DNA from: Nitrospira sp.
GTDB taxonomy: Bacteria; Nitrospirota; Nitrospiria; Nitrospirales; Nitrospiraceae
Assembly (NCBI GenBank): GCA_024760545.1
Contig: CP060501.1
Coordinates: 4,356,036 to 4,420,035, forward strand
Reading direction: 5' to 3'
Length of the DNA stretch: 64,000 nt
Made by a program: the position numbers and the translations under genes. Numbering within the stretch: the stretch's first letter is position 1; each line of letters begins with the position of its first letter. Below are positions 37,301-47,040 of this stretch, piece by piece. The notes beneath the pieces were generated by a model. That model saw nothing but the letters and a program-made list of their open reading frames with translations, searched no databases and was not told the DNA's origin.

Positions 37301-38275
37301 TCAGTTCCGAAAATACATTTTCGGGACTGCCGTCAGTCCCTCGATGAGCGAGGCCCAGCCGAGTTTGGACTGGCCTTGGATACGATCACTGAAGCGGATG
37401 GGTAATTCATGTACGCTGGCGCCCAGTCGCACGGCTCGCCAGGCCAGCTCGACTTGGAAGATGTACCCTTTGGCCCTCACGGTTTCGAGATCCATCTTCT
37501 CCAAGAGCTCATGACGATAGCAGCGGAATCCTCCTGTCCAGTCATGGATATGTGAGCCGAGGAAGAGACTGACATACGTGTTGCCGCAACGAGAGACCAA
37601 TCGCCGGCGTGCATTCCAGTTTTCCGTCCCACCGCCCGGCACATAGCGGCTTCCGATTACCAGATCGGCGGTGCCGCTGCGGTGTACCAGGCGAGGCAGA
37701 TCCCACGGAGCGTGGCTGAAGTCACAATCCATCTCAATGATACGATCATACTTTCGGTGCAACGCCCATTCGAATCCCGCGAGGTAGGCCGGTCCGAGTC
37801 CTTCCTTCCTGGCCCGATGCAGCACGTGTACATGTCCGTGTCGGCAACTGAGTTCATCAGCTAGTTGTCCGGTGCCGTCCGGTGAATTGTCATCAACGAT
37901 CAAAATATCAGCCACCAGGTATTGGCCGATCGCGGTGACAAGTGCCTCAAGATTGGATCGTTCGTTGTAGGTTGGAAGGACAATGAGAATCGATTGGTCG
38001 AATTCGAACGGTGAGGCAGGTACAAGCTGGTTACCTCCCGCCGCTTGAGAATACCCCGGGTCCTGCGATTCACCGCTGATAGCAACGCGCGAGCTGTCGA
38101 CCCCACGGGCGATGAGTTCCTCAGCCAGATCGAAATCAGGTACGATGAACGCCTCCTCAAGACCCAAGCTTTTCAAAGGAAGCGCGCTGTCGCCCCTGCA
38201 GACGGGGTAGTAGCGTACAAGAGGTGCCTGAGCCGCGGCTAACGACGGAGAGAGTGATTGACTAGTGGGCATCAT
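37301..38275 (-). CDS. Family 2 glycosyltransferase, polyprenol-phosphate mannosyltransferase-like
   Basis: 324 residues. The catalytic domain starts near residue 93 with ILIVLPTYNERSNLEALV, then LIVDDNSPDGTGQLAD, EMDCDFSHAPWDL and VIGSRYVPGG, matching dolichol-phosphate mannose synthase-like GT2 enzymes. It lacks the C-terminal membrane helices. The first 92 residues are not part of the GT-A fold and have no family I know; there is no Met, GTG or TTG in the frame just before the conserved domain, so the extension is likely real. The sugar donor and acceptor are not certain. Confidence 0.85.
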   Translation of the reverse strand: MMPTSQSLSPSLAAAQAPLVRYYPVCRGDSALPLKSLGLEEAFIVPDFDLAEELIARGVDSSRVAISGESQDPGYSQAAGGNQLVPASPFEFDQSILIVLPTYNERSNLEALVTAIGQYLVADILIVDDNSPDGTGQLADELSCRHGHVHVLHRARKEGLGPAYLAGFEWALHRKYDRIIEMDCDFSHAPWDLPRLVHRSGTADLVIGSRYVPGGGTENWNARRRLVSRCGNTYVSLFLGSHIHDWTGGFRCYRHELLEKMDLETVRAKGYIFQVELAWRAVRLGASVHELPIRFSDRIQGQSKLGWASLIEGLTAVPKMYFRN

Positions 38276-38419
38276 GAGATCCGGGTGCAGCCTGTGATTG
38301 AAGAGGTTGACGTGTCAGTGGGTAGCCTCCTTTGTGGAAGCGAGCGGCATTGTAATCGACGGAGGATACCCGCGCAAGTAGCGATCCGATCGGCTATCGT
38401 GGCCATCCGGTCACAGTTT

Positions 38420-38449
38420 TTGACAGTGCGGGAACGGCTATGCTACATT
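38420..38449 (+). promoter_or_regulatory. Promoter for the FprA-like reductase gene
   Basis: Perfect -35 TTGACA (38420-38425), an 18-base spacer and extended -10 TGC-TACATT (38444-38449). The start codon is at 38506. Confidence 0.65.
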
Positions 38450-38505
38450 CCGCGAACCATTGATATTCCACGCTTTTCTATCACTTACTTCTTAAGGAAT
38501 GCTGT

Positions 38506-39867
38506 ATGAGCGGATCTCAGGCGCATGTGGTTATTGTGGCGGGAGCGGGACCTGCCGGTATGGCTGTCGCGAGCTCGCTCTCGAAGACGGGCCATGAAGT
38601 CGTCATCCTCAATCGCGACATCAAATTCGGCGGCTTGGCCGAGTACGGGATATTCCCCTCCAAGTTAAAACTCCGCGGCGGGCTCAAAAAACAGTATTGG
38701 GAGCTTCTTCAACAGAAGAACGTCCATTATTTTGGGAATGTCTCGATCGGAAATGGCAAGGATCTCACGGTTGATGATGTGCGGGGACTGGGTGCGAGCG
38801 CGGTCGTGTTTACGATCGGCGCCCAAGGAACCAAAGCCATTGGGGTTGAGGGAGATTCGGCTCAAGGCGTGTTTCACGCGAAGGACGTGGTCTATCACTT
38901 CAATCGGCTCCCGGGCTTTGGTGACCGCCCGTTTGACGTGGGAAAACATGTGGCGGTCATCGGCGCGGGCGATGTGATGGTGGACATTGCCCACTGGTTG
39001 ATTCGCTACAAGAAGGTGGAGCGGGTCACGGCAATCGTGCGGCGGGGTCCGGTTGAACGTAAATACAATCCAAAAGAGATCCGTACCATCTGCGCCAATA
39101 TGGATCTTGACGGGATTAAAGGCGAGTTTGAACGCATCAAAGACCGCATGGCCAAGGTCGGGCAGAATCCCGACGAAGTCTTGAAAGGGTTCACCGACGA
39201 GTTCACGAAATGCGAGCCGAAAGTATCCGAAACGAAGATGGGCTTCCGGTTCCTCGCGTCGCCGAAGCGTATTCTGGTTGATGCCCACAATCGAGTCCGT
39301 GGGCTTGAGATGGAAGACAATAGGCTTGACCCCAAGGGGGAGGATACCGTCGCCGTAGGCTTGAAGCAGTTGTATGAGTTTCCATGCGATGCGGTTGTGT
39401 TCGCCGTTGGAGATAAGGTCGATGAAACGGTCGGCCTCCCGTACAAGAACGGCATGTTTGTGACAAACCCCAACAAGACAGGGAATGATCCCGATGATGC
39501 GCTCTTTCAGGCATACGACGAAAGTGTCGGCAAGGTTATGGATGGAGTGTTTCTGGCCGGTTGGGCCAGAAAAGCCAGTGAAGGACTTGTTGGTGTCGCG
39601 AAACGTGACGGGGATTGGTGCGCAGAGGTCGTTGAACGCTACCTCGCGACCAAGCACGGTGGTGGAGATATCAAAACAGTGCTCGATCATTTACATGTGT
39701 TGTTGAAGAAGCGGCAGAGTCGGCCAGTCGACGTGAACGGGTTACGGGCACTCGATGTGGCAGAGCGTTCATTCCCTGGGAAAGCCGACTGCATAGGGGA
39801 ATTCAAGTTTGTGGCCAATCAGGATATGCTCAAACACATTGAACAGGGGAGCGTGTCGGGCAATTAA
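38506..39867 (+). CDS. FprA/adrenodoxin-reductase-like ferredoxin-NADP reductase
   Basis: 453 residues. FAD motif GAGPAGMAVASSL, then NADP motif VIGAGDVMVDIAHWL, and VRRGPVERKYNPKEIR, a segment of the FprA/GltD family in which Arg residues bind the NADPH 2'-phosphate. The final FAD motif is in GVFLAGWARKASEGLVGVAKRDG. It probably transfers electrons between NADPH and ferredoxin. The gene ends 12 bases from the convergent NAD kinase gene, both dealing with NADP. Confidence 0.85.
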   Translation: MSGSQAHVVIVAGAGPAGMAVASSLSKTGHEVVILNRDIKFGGLAEYGIFPSKLKLRGGLKKQYWELLQQKNVHYFGNVSIGNGKDLTVDDVRGLGASAVVFTIGAQGTKAIGVEGDSAQGVFHAKDVVYHFNRLPGFGDRPFDVGKHVAVIGAGDVMVDIAHWLIRYKKVERVTAIVRRGPVERKYNPKEIRTICANMDLDGIKGEFERIKDRMAKVGQNPDEVLKGFTDEFTKCEPKVSETKMGFRFLASPKRILVDAHNRVRGLEMEDNRLDPKGEDTVAVGLKQLYEFPCDAVVFAVGDKVDETVGLPYKNGMFVTNPNKTGNDPDDALFQAYDESVGKVMDGVFLAGWARKASEGLVGVAKRDGDWCAEVVERYLATKHGGGDIKTVLDHLHVLLKKRQSRPVDVNGLRALDVAERSFPGKADCIGEFKFVANQDMLKHIEQGSVSGN

Positions 39868-39879
39868 TTATGGGGTTCC

Positions 39880-40755
39880 TCATCCGTGTCCCCATTTCAG
39901 TTTTTCCCTGAGCACTTCGTAGTAGTGGCTTTCAGGAAATCTGATCAATCTGGTCCGATGGTCTGAAACCTCAATCACCGCCGTATCGCCCTGTGTAATG
40001 GCGACGCCGACTTGCCCGTCGAGTGTGGCCATTGATCCGTCATCCCTACTCGTCAAAGTCACTTCGATCATGACATTTCCAGGGACGATTAAAGGGCGAT
40101 GGGTCAGGGTGTGGGGACAGATCGGCGTCAAGATCAGAGCCTGCACAGCAGGGTTCATGATGGGGCCTCCGGCAGAAAGAGAGTAGGCGGTAGAGCCGGT
40201 CGGTGTCCCGATAATCAGACCGTCACCGCGTAGATTGGTGACGAATTGTCCCTGGATAGCGATCTGGAGTTCGATCATGCGGGCCAGCGTCCCTTTGCTG
40301 ATCACGATGTCGTTGAGCACAACTCCGCGAGCAACTGTTTCCCCGTGCCGATGAACGTGCGTTGCCAGCATGAGTCGCTCGTCAAGGGTAAAGTCGTTGG
40401 CGAATACTCGCTCTAGGGAGGGATAGAGATTGTCTAACCGGACCTCGGTTAGGAAGCCCAGACCCCCCATGTTGACGCCGAGGATAGGAATGCTCCGTTC
40501 CGAGGCGAGGCGAGCGGCATTCAGGATGGTTCCGTCTCCCCCAAGCACCAACAGAACGTCGGCTTTGTCCGCCAGCTGGGTCTTGGGAATTCCGCCCCGT
40601 TCGTTCAGTAACGTTGCGGAGGTTGTGTCGAGAAGGACATCGATGTTGCGGGCACGGAGCCACGCCACGACTCCGAGCAGCGTGGATTTGACTTCGGGAA
40701 ACTTCGGTTTGGTCAAAATCCCGATACTTTTACTTTTCACGAATAATAAACCCAT
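39880..40755 (-). CDS. nadK: NAD kinase
   Basis: 291 residues. Makes NADP from NAD. Motifs: LGGDGTILN (GGDGT at residues 72-76), the NDIVI segment, and GLIIGTPTGSTAYSLSAGGP. Start ATG 40755; the predicted leader is only about 16 bases and lacks an SD, which is unusual. A very good promoter lies directly upstream, divergent from clpC. Confidence 0.95.
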   Translation of the reverse strand: MGLLFVKSKSIGILTKPKFPEVKSTLLGVVAWLRARNIDVLLDTTSATLLNERGGIPKTQLADKADVLLVLGGDGTILNAARLASERSIPILGVNMGGLGFLTEVRLDNLYPSLERVFANDFTLDERLMLATHVHRHGETVARGVVLNDIVISKGTLARMIELQIAIQGQFVTNLRGDGLIIGTPTGSTAYSLSAGGPIMNPAVQALILTPICPHTLTHRPLIVPGNVMIEVTLTSRDDGSMATLDGQVGVAITQGDTAVIEVSDHRTRLIRFPESHYYEVLREKLKWGHG

Positions 40756-40777
40756 GGATGGCGTAGAGCGGAGCGAG

Positions 40778-40807
40778 ATTGTATCGAGATGCTCCTTTTT
40801 ATGTCAA
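40778..40807 (-). promoter_or_regulatory. Promoter for nadK
   Basis: Minus strand: perfect -35 TTGACA (40802-40807), an 18-base spacer and -10 TACAAT (40778-40783). Confidence 0.7.
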
Positions 40808-40858
40808 CGGAGAGCCAAGCGCGGAGTGAGTCGCCTCGGTTCAGAGAAAAAGAAAAAA

Positions 40859-40914
40859 TGAGCGGAGAGGTTGTGGTGGATGGCGTCGTGTCACACTGTC
40901 TTGTTCTCCGCTCA
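40859..40914. promoter_or_regulatory. Wide inverted repeat in the nadK-clpC gap
   Basis: TGAGCGGAGA (40859-40868) and TCTCCGCTCA (40905-40914), perfect 10-bp arms with a 36-base spacer, the right arm 3 bases before the clpC -35. A third GAGCGGAG is at 40766-40773 over the nadK start point. Possible operator for both promoters. Confidence 0.4.
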
Positions 40915-40917
40915 ACC

Positions 40918-40946
40918 TTGACTCTCACGCATACTGTGGTTAGAAT
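40918..40946 (+). promoter_or_regulatory. Promoter for clpC
   Basis: -35 TTGACT (40918-40923), a 17-base spacer and -10 TAGAAT (40941-40946). The ClpC ATG is at 41015. Confidence 0.75.
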
Positions 40947-41014
40947 TAGGTCAAGATTTTTCAACGGTTTTGCTCGAACGCGCCCATGATTCGCACTCAC
41001 TAGAAGGAGGCAGG

Positions 41015-43441
41015 ATGTTCGAACGATTCACGGACAAAGGTCGAAAGATCATCATCCTCGCGCGGGAAGAGGCCGAACGGCACCAAAACGACTATCTCGG
41101 GACCGAACATCTCGTTTTGGCCATACTTCGTGAGTCCGATGGCATCGCCCTTATGATCCTGAAAAAGATGGGTCTCTCCACCGAACAGATCCGGCTTGAA
41201 ATCGAGCGAAACCTGCCTGGTGGCGGGACCACCATGACGTTTGGTGAAATCCCCTTCAGCCCACGAGTGAAGAAAGTTATCGAATACGGAGTTGAGGAGG
41301 CCCGACTCCTTGGCCATAATCACATCGGGAGTGAGCATCTTCTCCTTGGTCTTCTCCGGGAAGAAGAGGGGATCGGGGGGAAAATTCTTCGGAGCTTGGG
41401 CGCGAACCTGTTGACGGCCAGGCAGTTGACGGTCACGTTTTTGCGAAAGTCTGCTCCACGTGAGCGTGACCGGAAGAGTAATACTCCCGCTCTCGACGAA
41501 TTCGGCCGGGATCTGACCCAGTTGGCCCAAGAAGGTCAACTGGATCCGGTGATCGGCCGGGCCGATGAGATAGAGCGTGTTCTACAGATTCTGAGTCGAA
41601 GAAGCAAAAACAATCCCGTGCTGATCGGCGAATCCGGTGTCGGAAAGACTGCTATTGTCGAAGGACTGGCCCAGCGGATCGTTCAGTCAGAAGTCCCCGA
41701 CAATTTGCTCTCTCGCCGTGTCATTGCGCTCGATCTGGGCTCTCTCGTGGCCGGTACCAAGTATCGTGGGCAATTCGAGGAACGTCTCAAGGTTGTCATG
41801 AAGGAGATCGTCCAGGCTGGTAATATTATCATCTTCATCGACGAACTCCATACGCTGGTCGGGGCGGGAGCTGCCGAGGGGTCTATCGATGCCTCGAATA
41901 TGCTCAAGCCGGCGCTTTCGCGGGGTGAGATTCAGTGCATTGGAGCCACGACTTTGGATGAGTACCGCAAGCACATTGAAAAAGACGGGGCATTGAAACG
42001 TCGATTCCAGCCGATCCATGTTCAACCGCCGAATCTCGACGAAACTGTGCGTATCATTCAAGGGCTTCGGGACCGATATGAAGAACATCATGGAGTAGAG
42101 ATCACGGAAGATGCGATCGTCGAGGCCGTGAAGTTATCCGACCGGTATATCACCGACCGGTTCCTGCCCGACAAGGCGATCGATTTGATCGACGAAACCG
42201 GGTCGCGGGCCAAGCTCCAAACGTATGCACTGCCCTCCGAGTTGAAAGCGATGGAGCAAGAGCTCAAGAAAGTTGCTCGAGAGAAAGAACTCTCCATCTC
42301 TATGCAGAATTTCGAGGAGGCGGTGCGGCATCGTGAGGAAGAGGAGCGGTTGCGCAAGTTGCTGGACGAATCGAAGCGCGAGTGGAAGAAGAGCCAGGAA
42401 AAGAACAAGCCAGTGATTGGCAAGGAAGACGTCGCCTATGTTGTTTCAAAAATGACCGGTATTCCGCTCTTCAAATTGGAAGAAGAGGAGTCCAACAAAC
42501 TGTTGCGAATGGAGGAGTTCCTCCACAAGCGAGTAGTGGGTCAAAATGAGGCGATTTCGGCGGTTGCCCGCGCCATTCGCCGTTCCCGCGCCGGCTTGAA
42601 GGAAGCCCGGAAACCGATCGGCTCATTCATTTTCCTGGGCCCGACAGGGGTCGGAAAGACAGAGCTGGCCAGGACACTGGCGGAGTTTCTGTTCAACAGC
42701 GAGGATGCGTTGATTCGTGTCGATATGTCCGAGTACCAGGAGAAGTTTACGAGTTCTCGTCTCTTCGGCGCACCCCCGGGTTATGTGGGGTACGAAGAAG
42801 GCGGACAGCTGACTGAAAAGGTGCGACGTCGACCGTACTCCGTCGTATTGTTCGATGAGATCGAGAAGGCCCATCCCGATGTGTTCAACGTCCTGCTTCA
42901 AGTCTTGGACGACGGAGTGTTGACCGACAGTCTTGGGCGAAAGGTCGATTTCAAGAATACAGTGGTCATCATGACGTCCAATATCGGGACCAAGATGATT
43001 CAAAAAGGCGTGTCTCTTGGTTTCCAGAGCACGGAAGGTGAAGCCGCCCGTCGGAAAAAGGAAGAAGTACTCGGAGAGCTCCGGAAATCGTTCAGTCCTG
43101 AGTTCTTGAACCGAATCGATGAGATCGTCATTTTCCATCAACTCGATAAAGAACAGCTCTACAGCATCTTGGATATTCTGCTCCGTGAGCTGAACCTCCG
43201 TTTATTGGATAAGGGGATTGAGATTGAGGTGGATGATGAAGTCAAGCAATGGCTTATTAAGGAAGGGTATGAGCCGCTGTATGGAGCGAGGCCGATGCGG
43301 CGGGCTATCCAACGTGCCATCGGCGACCCGCTCTCTGATGAGCTCATCAGAGGACGTTTCAAGGAGAGCCGCAAGGTGAAAGTGGTTCTGCGGGATGGGG
43401 CTCCGACCTTTATTGAGCAGGAGGCCATGGCTGGAGTGTAG
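41015..43441 (+). CDS. clpC: ATP-dependent Clp protease ATPase subunit ClpC
   Basis: 808 residues from ATG 41015, preceded by AAGGAGG. Domains in order: two Clp-N repeats (residues about 1-140), AAA+ 1 with Walker A GESGVGKT (205-212), a coiled-coil middle domain with UVR-like motif, and AAA+ 2 with GPTGVGKT, followed by the C-terminal Clp domain. ClpC unfolds proteins for ClpP. No ClpP, CtsR or McsA/B gene is in the window and no CtsR or CIRCE site is visible. It opens the long plus-strand housekeeping run. Confidence 0.96.
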   Translation: MFERFTDKGRKIIILAREEAERHQNDYLGTEHLVLAILRESDGIALMILKKMGLSTEQIRLEIERNLPGGGTTMTFGEIPFSPRVKKVIEYGVEEARLLGHNHIGSEHLLLGLLREEEGIGGKILRSLGANLLTARQLTVTFLRKSAPRERDRKSNTPALDEFGRDLTQLAQEGQLDPVIGRADEIERVLQILSRRSKNNPVLIGESGVGKTAIVEGLAQRIVQSEVPDNLLSRRVIALDLGSLVAGTKYRGQFEERLKVVMKEIVQAGNIIIFIDELHTLVGAGAAEGSIDASNMLKPALSRGEIQCIGATTLDEYRKHIEKDGALKRRFQPIHVQPPNLDETVRIIQGLRDRYEEHHGVEITEDAIVEAVKLSDRYITDRFLPDKAIDLIDETGSRAKLQTYALPSELKAMEQELKKVAREKELSISMQNFEEAVRHREEEERLRKLLDESKREWKKSQEKNKPVIGKEDVAYVVSKMTGIPLFKLEEEESNKLLRMEEFLHKRVVGQNEAISAVARAIRRSRAGLKEARKPIGSFIFLGPTGVGKTELARTLAEFLFNSEDALIRVDMSEYQEKFTSSRLFGAPPGYVGYEEGGQLTEKVRRRPYSVVLFDEIEKAHPDVFNVLLQVLDDGVLTDSLGRKVDFKNTVVIMTSNIGTKMIQKGVSLGFQSTEGEAARRKKEEVLGELRKSFSPEFLNRIDEIVIFHQLDKEQLYSILDILLRELNLRLLDKGIEIEVDDEVKQWLIKEGYEPLYGARPMRRAIQRAIGDPLSDELIRGRFKESRKVKVVLRDGAPTFIEQEAMAGV

Positions 43442-43547
43442 TACCCTTCGTGATTGTGACGAGCTCGATGCAATCATTGAGTGGCCTCTGTGGCGGATCG
43501 CTGCAGAGGCCGTTTTGTTCCTTGCTCCTCCTCGGTTTCCTCGTACC

Positions 43548-44666
43548 ATGATGCGTCTTCCTCTCAAACAGCCGAAGCTGACGTGCCAAGCCGAATGGAA
43601 TCCCGGGCCGATTCTCGGCATTGAGTCCTCATGCGATGAGACGGCTGCAGCCGTACTCGATCGCGAGGGAACCGTGCTTTCCAACGTCGTTTCTTCACAA
43701 GTGGCCGTCCATGAAAGATTCGGGGGCGTCGTTCCCGAATTGGCGGCACGCGCGCATCTTGGGAGCATCGACGTGGTCGTCAAAGAGGCCTTGGCAACCG
43801 CCCAGGTCTTGAAAACTGATCTGGCTGCTGTGGCTGTCACTCAGGGCCCCGGACTCGCTGGCGCCCTCCTGGTGGGGGTCAACTACGCCAAGGCCTTAAG
43901 CTATGGATTGGGCATTCCTATCATTGGGGTCAATCATCTACAGGGCCATATTGCGTCGGCATGGCTTGCCGATCCGACGTTTCCTCTGCCCTGCATCGTC
44001 CTGGTCGTATCCGGCGGGCATACTCATCTCTATCGCCGTGATCCGGATGGTCGGTGCACTCTGCTCGGACGCACTCGCGACGATGCGGCCGGTGAAGCGT
44101 TCGATAAAGGAGCCCAGATGCTTGGTCTAGGCTACCCAGGTGGACCTGCTGTTGATCGCATCGCACGGTCCGGTGATCCACAGGCCATTCGATTTCCTCG
44201 ATTCCACCAGGCAAAGAACAGTCTTGAGTTTAGTTTCAGCGGCCTCAAGACGTCTTTGCTCTATCGGTTGCGTGACATGGCTGTGCCTCTGCGGCCTGAG
44301 CAGGTTGCCGACTTGGCGGCAGGCTATCAAGAAGCGATCGTCCAGGTGTTAGTCATGAAAGCCTTCGCTGCTCTTAAGCAGTCGAACCTGTGTGCGCTCG
44401 CCGTGGTGGGAGGCGTCTCGGCGAACACACGATTGCGAGCCGTCTTACACGAACGTGCGGCGCGTGAACAGCTCCGTCTGTCGCTGCCGACGGCCGAATA
44501 CTGTACCGACAATGCCGCCATGATCGCTTCAGCCGGGCGTCAGTTGCTCATGGGTGGAGCAGGACTATCCTTGAATTTGGACATCAGCCCGATGGAGGGT
44601 TCCACGGTTCTCGATGGGGAAAGCCGCATGGTCTTTCCCGGCAGAAGGGAGACAGCCTATTACTGA
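43548..44666 (+). CDS. tsaD: tRNA t6A transferase TsaD
   Basis: 372 residues from ATG 43548 (43551 also possible). The frame is open from 43395, inside clpC, but the domain begins only at ILGIESSCDETAAAVL. Metal-binding pair in HLQGHIASA, sugar-nucleotide motifs VVSGGHTHLYR and GVSANTRLR, and the closing CTDNAAMIA motif with the final catalytic region. It transfers the threonylcarbamoyl group to A37 of tRNA. Its partner TsaB is 10 kb upstream; TsaC and TsaE are not here. Confidence 0.95.
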   Translation: MMRLPLKQPKLTCQAEWNPGPILGIESSCDETAAAVLDREGTVLSNVVSSQVAVHERFGGVVPELAARAHLGSIDVVVKEALATAQVLKTDLAAVAVTQGPGLAGALLVGVNYAKALSYGLGIPIIGVNHLQGHIASAWLADPTFPLPCIVLVVSGGHTHLYRRDPDGRCTLLGRTRDDAAGEAFDKGAQMLGLGYPGGPAVDRIARSGDPQAIRFPRFHQAKNSLEFSFSGLKTSLLYRLRDMAVPLRPEQVADLAAGYQEAIVQVLVMKAFAALKQSNLCALAVVGGVSANTRLRAVLHERAAREQLRLSLPTAEYCTDNAAMIASAGRQLLMGGAGLSLNLDISPMEGSTVLDGESRMVFPGRRETAYY

Positions 44667-46353
44667 TATTCGTGGTCATCTCACAGGTCTGCGTGCCGGT
44701 CAAGTGGCGTCGCTCGAACGACTCTACCGCCGACGGGTCTCCAACGACAAACTCATTTCACCGGAACTGGCCAAAGCTATGGCGCAACTCACTTTAGAGC
44801 TTCGCCGGCCGCTCGGTGTGCTTCTGACGCGACGGGGCCAAGTTCAAGAAGTGATCGTGGGTACGGAGCTGACTCTGTCTTCCACGACCTTGACTCTGTT
44901 CCGTGCGGGAACTCGATCTCTTCGTGGTCTGCGGTTCATTCGGACGCAACTCCATGACAACCCGCTAAACCAGGAGCTGCTCACCGATCTCGCATTCTTA
45001 CGGCTTGACCTGGTCGCGGTCCTTTCCATTGAGGAGGACGGTAGGCTAGGCAATCTATACATGGCGCATTTGCTCCCGCCTAATTCGACTGGTCAATTGT
45101 TCAAGGTGCACAAGGCTGTCTCCTTTCACAACCTAACCATGAGGTTCGACGAGTTTATTGACGAACTCGAAGCTGAGCTCCAGCAGGTCCGGGCGCACCA
45201 TGCGGTTGAAAAGGGCAAGGAATCAGCGATCTTGGTCAGCGCCTCAGTGAAGAGTCGAACGGAGCAAGAAGAACATTTGGCTGAACTGGCGGAGCTAGCT
45301 ACGTCCGCCGACGTCACGGTGATCGACCGCATGACACAACGAACGGGGGATGGGCATCAGCGGTATCTTCTCGGCAGTGGCAAGATGAAGGACGTGCTGA
45401 TTCAGACGCTGCATCGGGGTGCCGATATGGTGATTTTCGATCAAACGCTGTCGCCGGCTCAACTACGAGCGATTTTGGAAATGACCGATATTAAAGTGAT
45501 CGACCGCACACAGCTGATTTTGGACATCTTTGCTCGGCGAGCGCACAGTCGTGAGGGCAAGGTACAAGTGGAGTTGGCACAATTGCGGTACCTACTCCCA
45601 CGATTATCCGGAAAGGGTGCGCAACTATCTCGTCTGGGAGGTGGCATCGGCACTCGTGGGCCAGGGGAAACGAAATTGGAGACCGATCGGCGCCGGGTAC
45701 GTGACCGGATTACGCATTTGGAGCGAGAACTGGAGCAGTTTACACGGCATCAAGACCGACGGCGGTCCCGCCGTGGCCGGTATGGCCTTCCCGTTGTTTC
45801 TCTCGTCGGGTATACGAACGCGGGTAAATCGACGCTGCTCAATGTGCTGACGAAAAGTCAGGTTTCGGCCCAAAACAGATTGTTTGAAACGCTCGACACG
45901 ACCAGCCGACGCCTGCGATTCCCGGAGGATCGCGAAATCATTATTACGGACACCGTAGGGTTCATCCGTGATCTCCCACAGGAATTGGTCGGAGCCTTTC
46001 GGACCACCCTTGATGAACTCCGAGAGGCAGATCTCCTGCTTCATGTTGTCGATATCAGCGCCGCGGACATCGACGTTCAGATCACCGCCGTCGTTGCTAT
46101 TCTCGAGGAGCTGCAGTTGATGACAATACCGCGATTACTCGTGTTCAATAAGTGCGATCAGGTAGCTTCGCAGCAGGTCGAATTGCTCTGTCGACGTTAC
46201 GACGCCATTGGGATTTCGGCCCTCCAGCCTGCCACGCTTCACCCTCTTCTGGCGCGACTGGAGGCACACGTCAGAGCTCTACCGGTCGCGGAAGATCGGA
46301 TGTCCGGCGTGGCATTGCAGGACGACCCGCTGGCACTTGCATCTCGTCGGTAA
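44614..46353 (+). CDS. hflX: GTPase HflX
   Basis: 579 residues, longer than the E. coli protein (426) because of an N-terminal region of about 150 residues. The N-terminal HflX domain includes LERLYRRRVS and GSGKMKDVL; the linker has GGGIGTRGPGETKLE; the G domain has GYTNAGKSTLLN, DTVGFIRDLP and NKCD. HflX splits stalled or stressed 70S ribosomes. The start overlaps tsaD by 53 bases; no better start is visible. Confidence 0.93.
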   Translation: MGKAAWSFPAEGRQPITDIRGHLTGLRAGQVASLERLYRRRVSNDKLISPELAKAMAQLTLELRRPLGVLLTRRGQVQEVIVGTELTLSSTTLTLFRAGTRSLRGLRFIRTQLHDNPLNQELLTDLAFLRLDLVAVLSIEEDGRLGNLYMAHLLPPNSTGQLFKVHKAVSFHNLTMRFDEFIDELEAELQQVRAHHAVEKGKESAILVSASVKSRTEQEEHLAELAELATSADVTVIDRMTQRTGDGHQRYLLGSGKMKDVLIQTLHRGADMVIFDQTLSPAQLRAILEMTDIKVIDRTQLILDIFARRAHSREGKVQVELAQLRYLLPRLSGKGAQLSRLGGGIGTRGPGETKLETDRRRVRDRITHLERELEQFTRHQDRRRSRRGRYGLPVVSLVGYTNAGKSTLLNVLTKSQVSAQNRLFETLDTTSRRLRFPEDREIIITDTVGFIRDLPQELVGAFRTTLDELREADLLLHVVDISAADIDVQITAVVAILEELQLMTIPRLLVFNKCDQVASQQVELLCRRYDAIGISALQPATLHPLLARLEAHVRALPVAEDRMSGVALQDDPLALASRR

Positions 46354-46374
46354 CCGCTGCACAATCAGCCCGCC

Positions 46375-47040
46375 GTGAAGAAGGCTCAACACACGAATGC
46401 ACCGTCTGCACCGGACCGTCCGGCTCAGATCGCCGTGAACCTGCGCCGTGCTATGCCGACGACAAAAGTCGAATTGGCATACCGATCTCCATGGCAGTTG
46501 TTGGTTGCGACAATTCTTTCTGCGCAATGCACCGATCTACGGGTCAATCAAGTGACGCCTGCGCTGTTCAAGCGGTATGCCACGCCTCGAGCAATGGCCA
46601 AGGCAATGCCGACGGAGCTTGAGGGACTGATCAGATCGACGGGTTTTTATAAGAACAAAGCGAAGAACCTAGTCGGCTGTGCGCAGGCCATCAGTACGCG
46701 TTTTGGCGGCCAGGTGCCGGACACGATGGAGGAACTCACTTCAATTCCCGGGGTCGGGAGAAAAACCGCCAACGTGCTCCTTGGAGCGGCTTTTGGAAAG
46801 CCAGCCATCGTGGTTGATACGCATGTGAAACGAGTGGCCAACCGCTTGGCCATGACTCATTCGAGCGATCCGGAACAGATTGAGCGGGACCTCCAATCCC
46901 TTTATCCGCAAGCCCAGTGGACGGAAGTGTCGCAACGGATATTGCTTCATGGGAGGTATGTCTGCCTCGCGCGGAAGCCTCGCTGCACGGTCTGCCCGAT
47001 TTTCGATGTCTGTGGGTGGGAAGGAAAACTGTTGAAATGA
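46375..47040 (+). CDS. nth: Endonuclease III
   Basis: 221 residues from a GTG start. DNA glycosylase/AP lyase for oxidised pyrimidines. Helix-hairpin-helix LTSIPGVGRKTANVLLG contains catalytic Lys130; Asp148 lies in VVDTHVKR. The Fe-S ligands follow the C-x6-C-x2-C-x5-C pattern (CLARKPRCTVCPIFDVC). All catalytic parts intact. The stop overlaps yicC by 4 bases. Confidence 0.96.
   Translation: MKKAQHTNAPSAPDRPAQIAVNLRRAMPTTKVELAYRSPWQLLVATILSAQCTDLRVNQVTPALFKRYATPRAMAKAMPTELEGLIRSTGFYKNKAKNLVGCAQAISTRFGGQVPDTMEELTSIPGVGRKTANVLLGAAFGKPAIVVDTHVKRVANRLAMTHSSDPEQIERDLQSLYPQAQWTEVSQRILLHGRYVCLARKPRCTVCPIFDVCGWEGKLLK

Noticed and set aside
38665-39690. 341-codon minus-strand frame across the FprA-like gene
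   Set aside because: Long, but antisense to conserved FAD and NADP motifs; no family resemblance and no SD.
40756-41014. Search for CIRCE or CtsR operator at clpC
   Set aside because: No TTAGCACTC inverted repeat and no GGTCAAA repeat is present.
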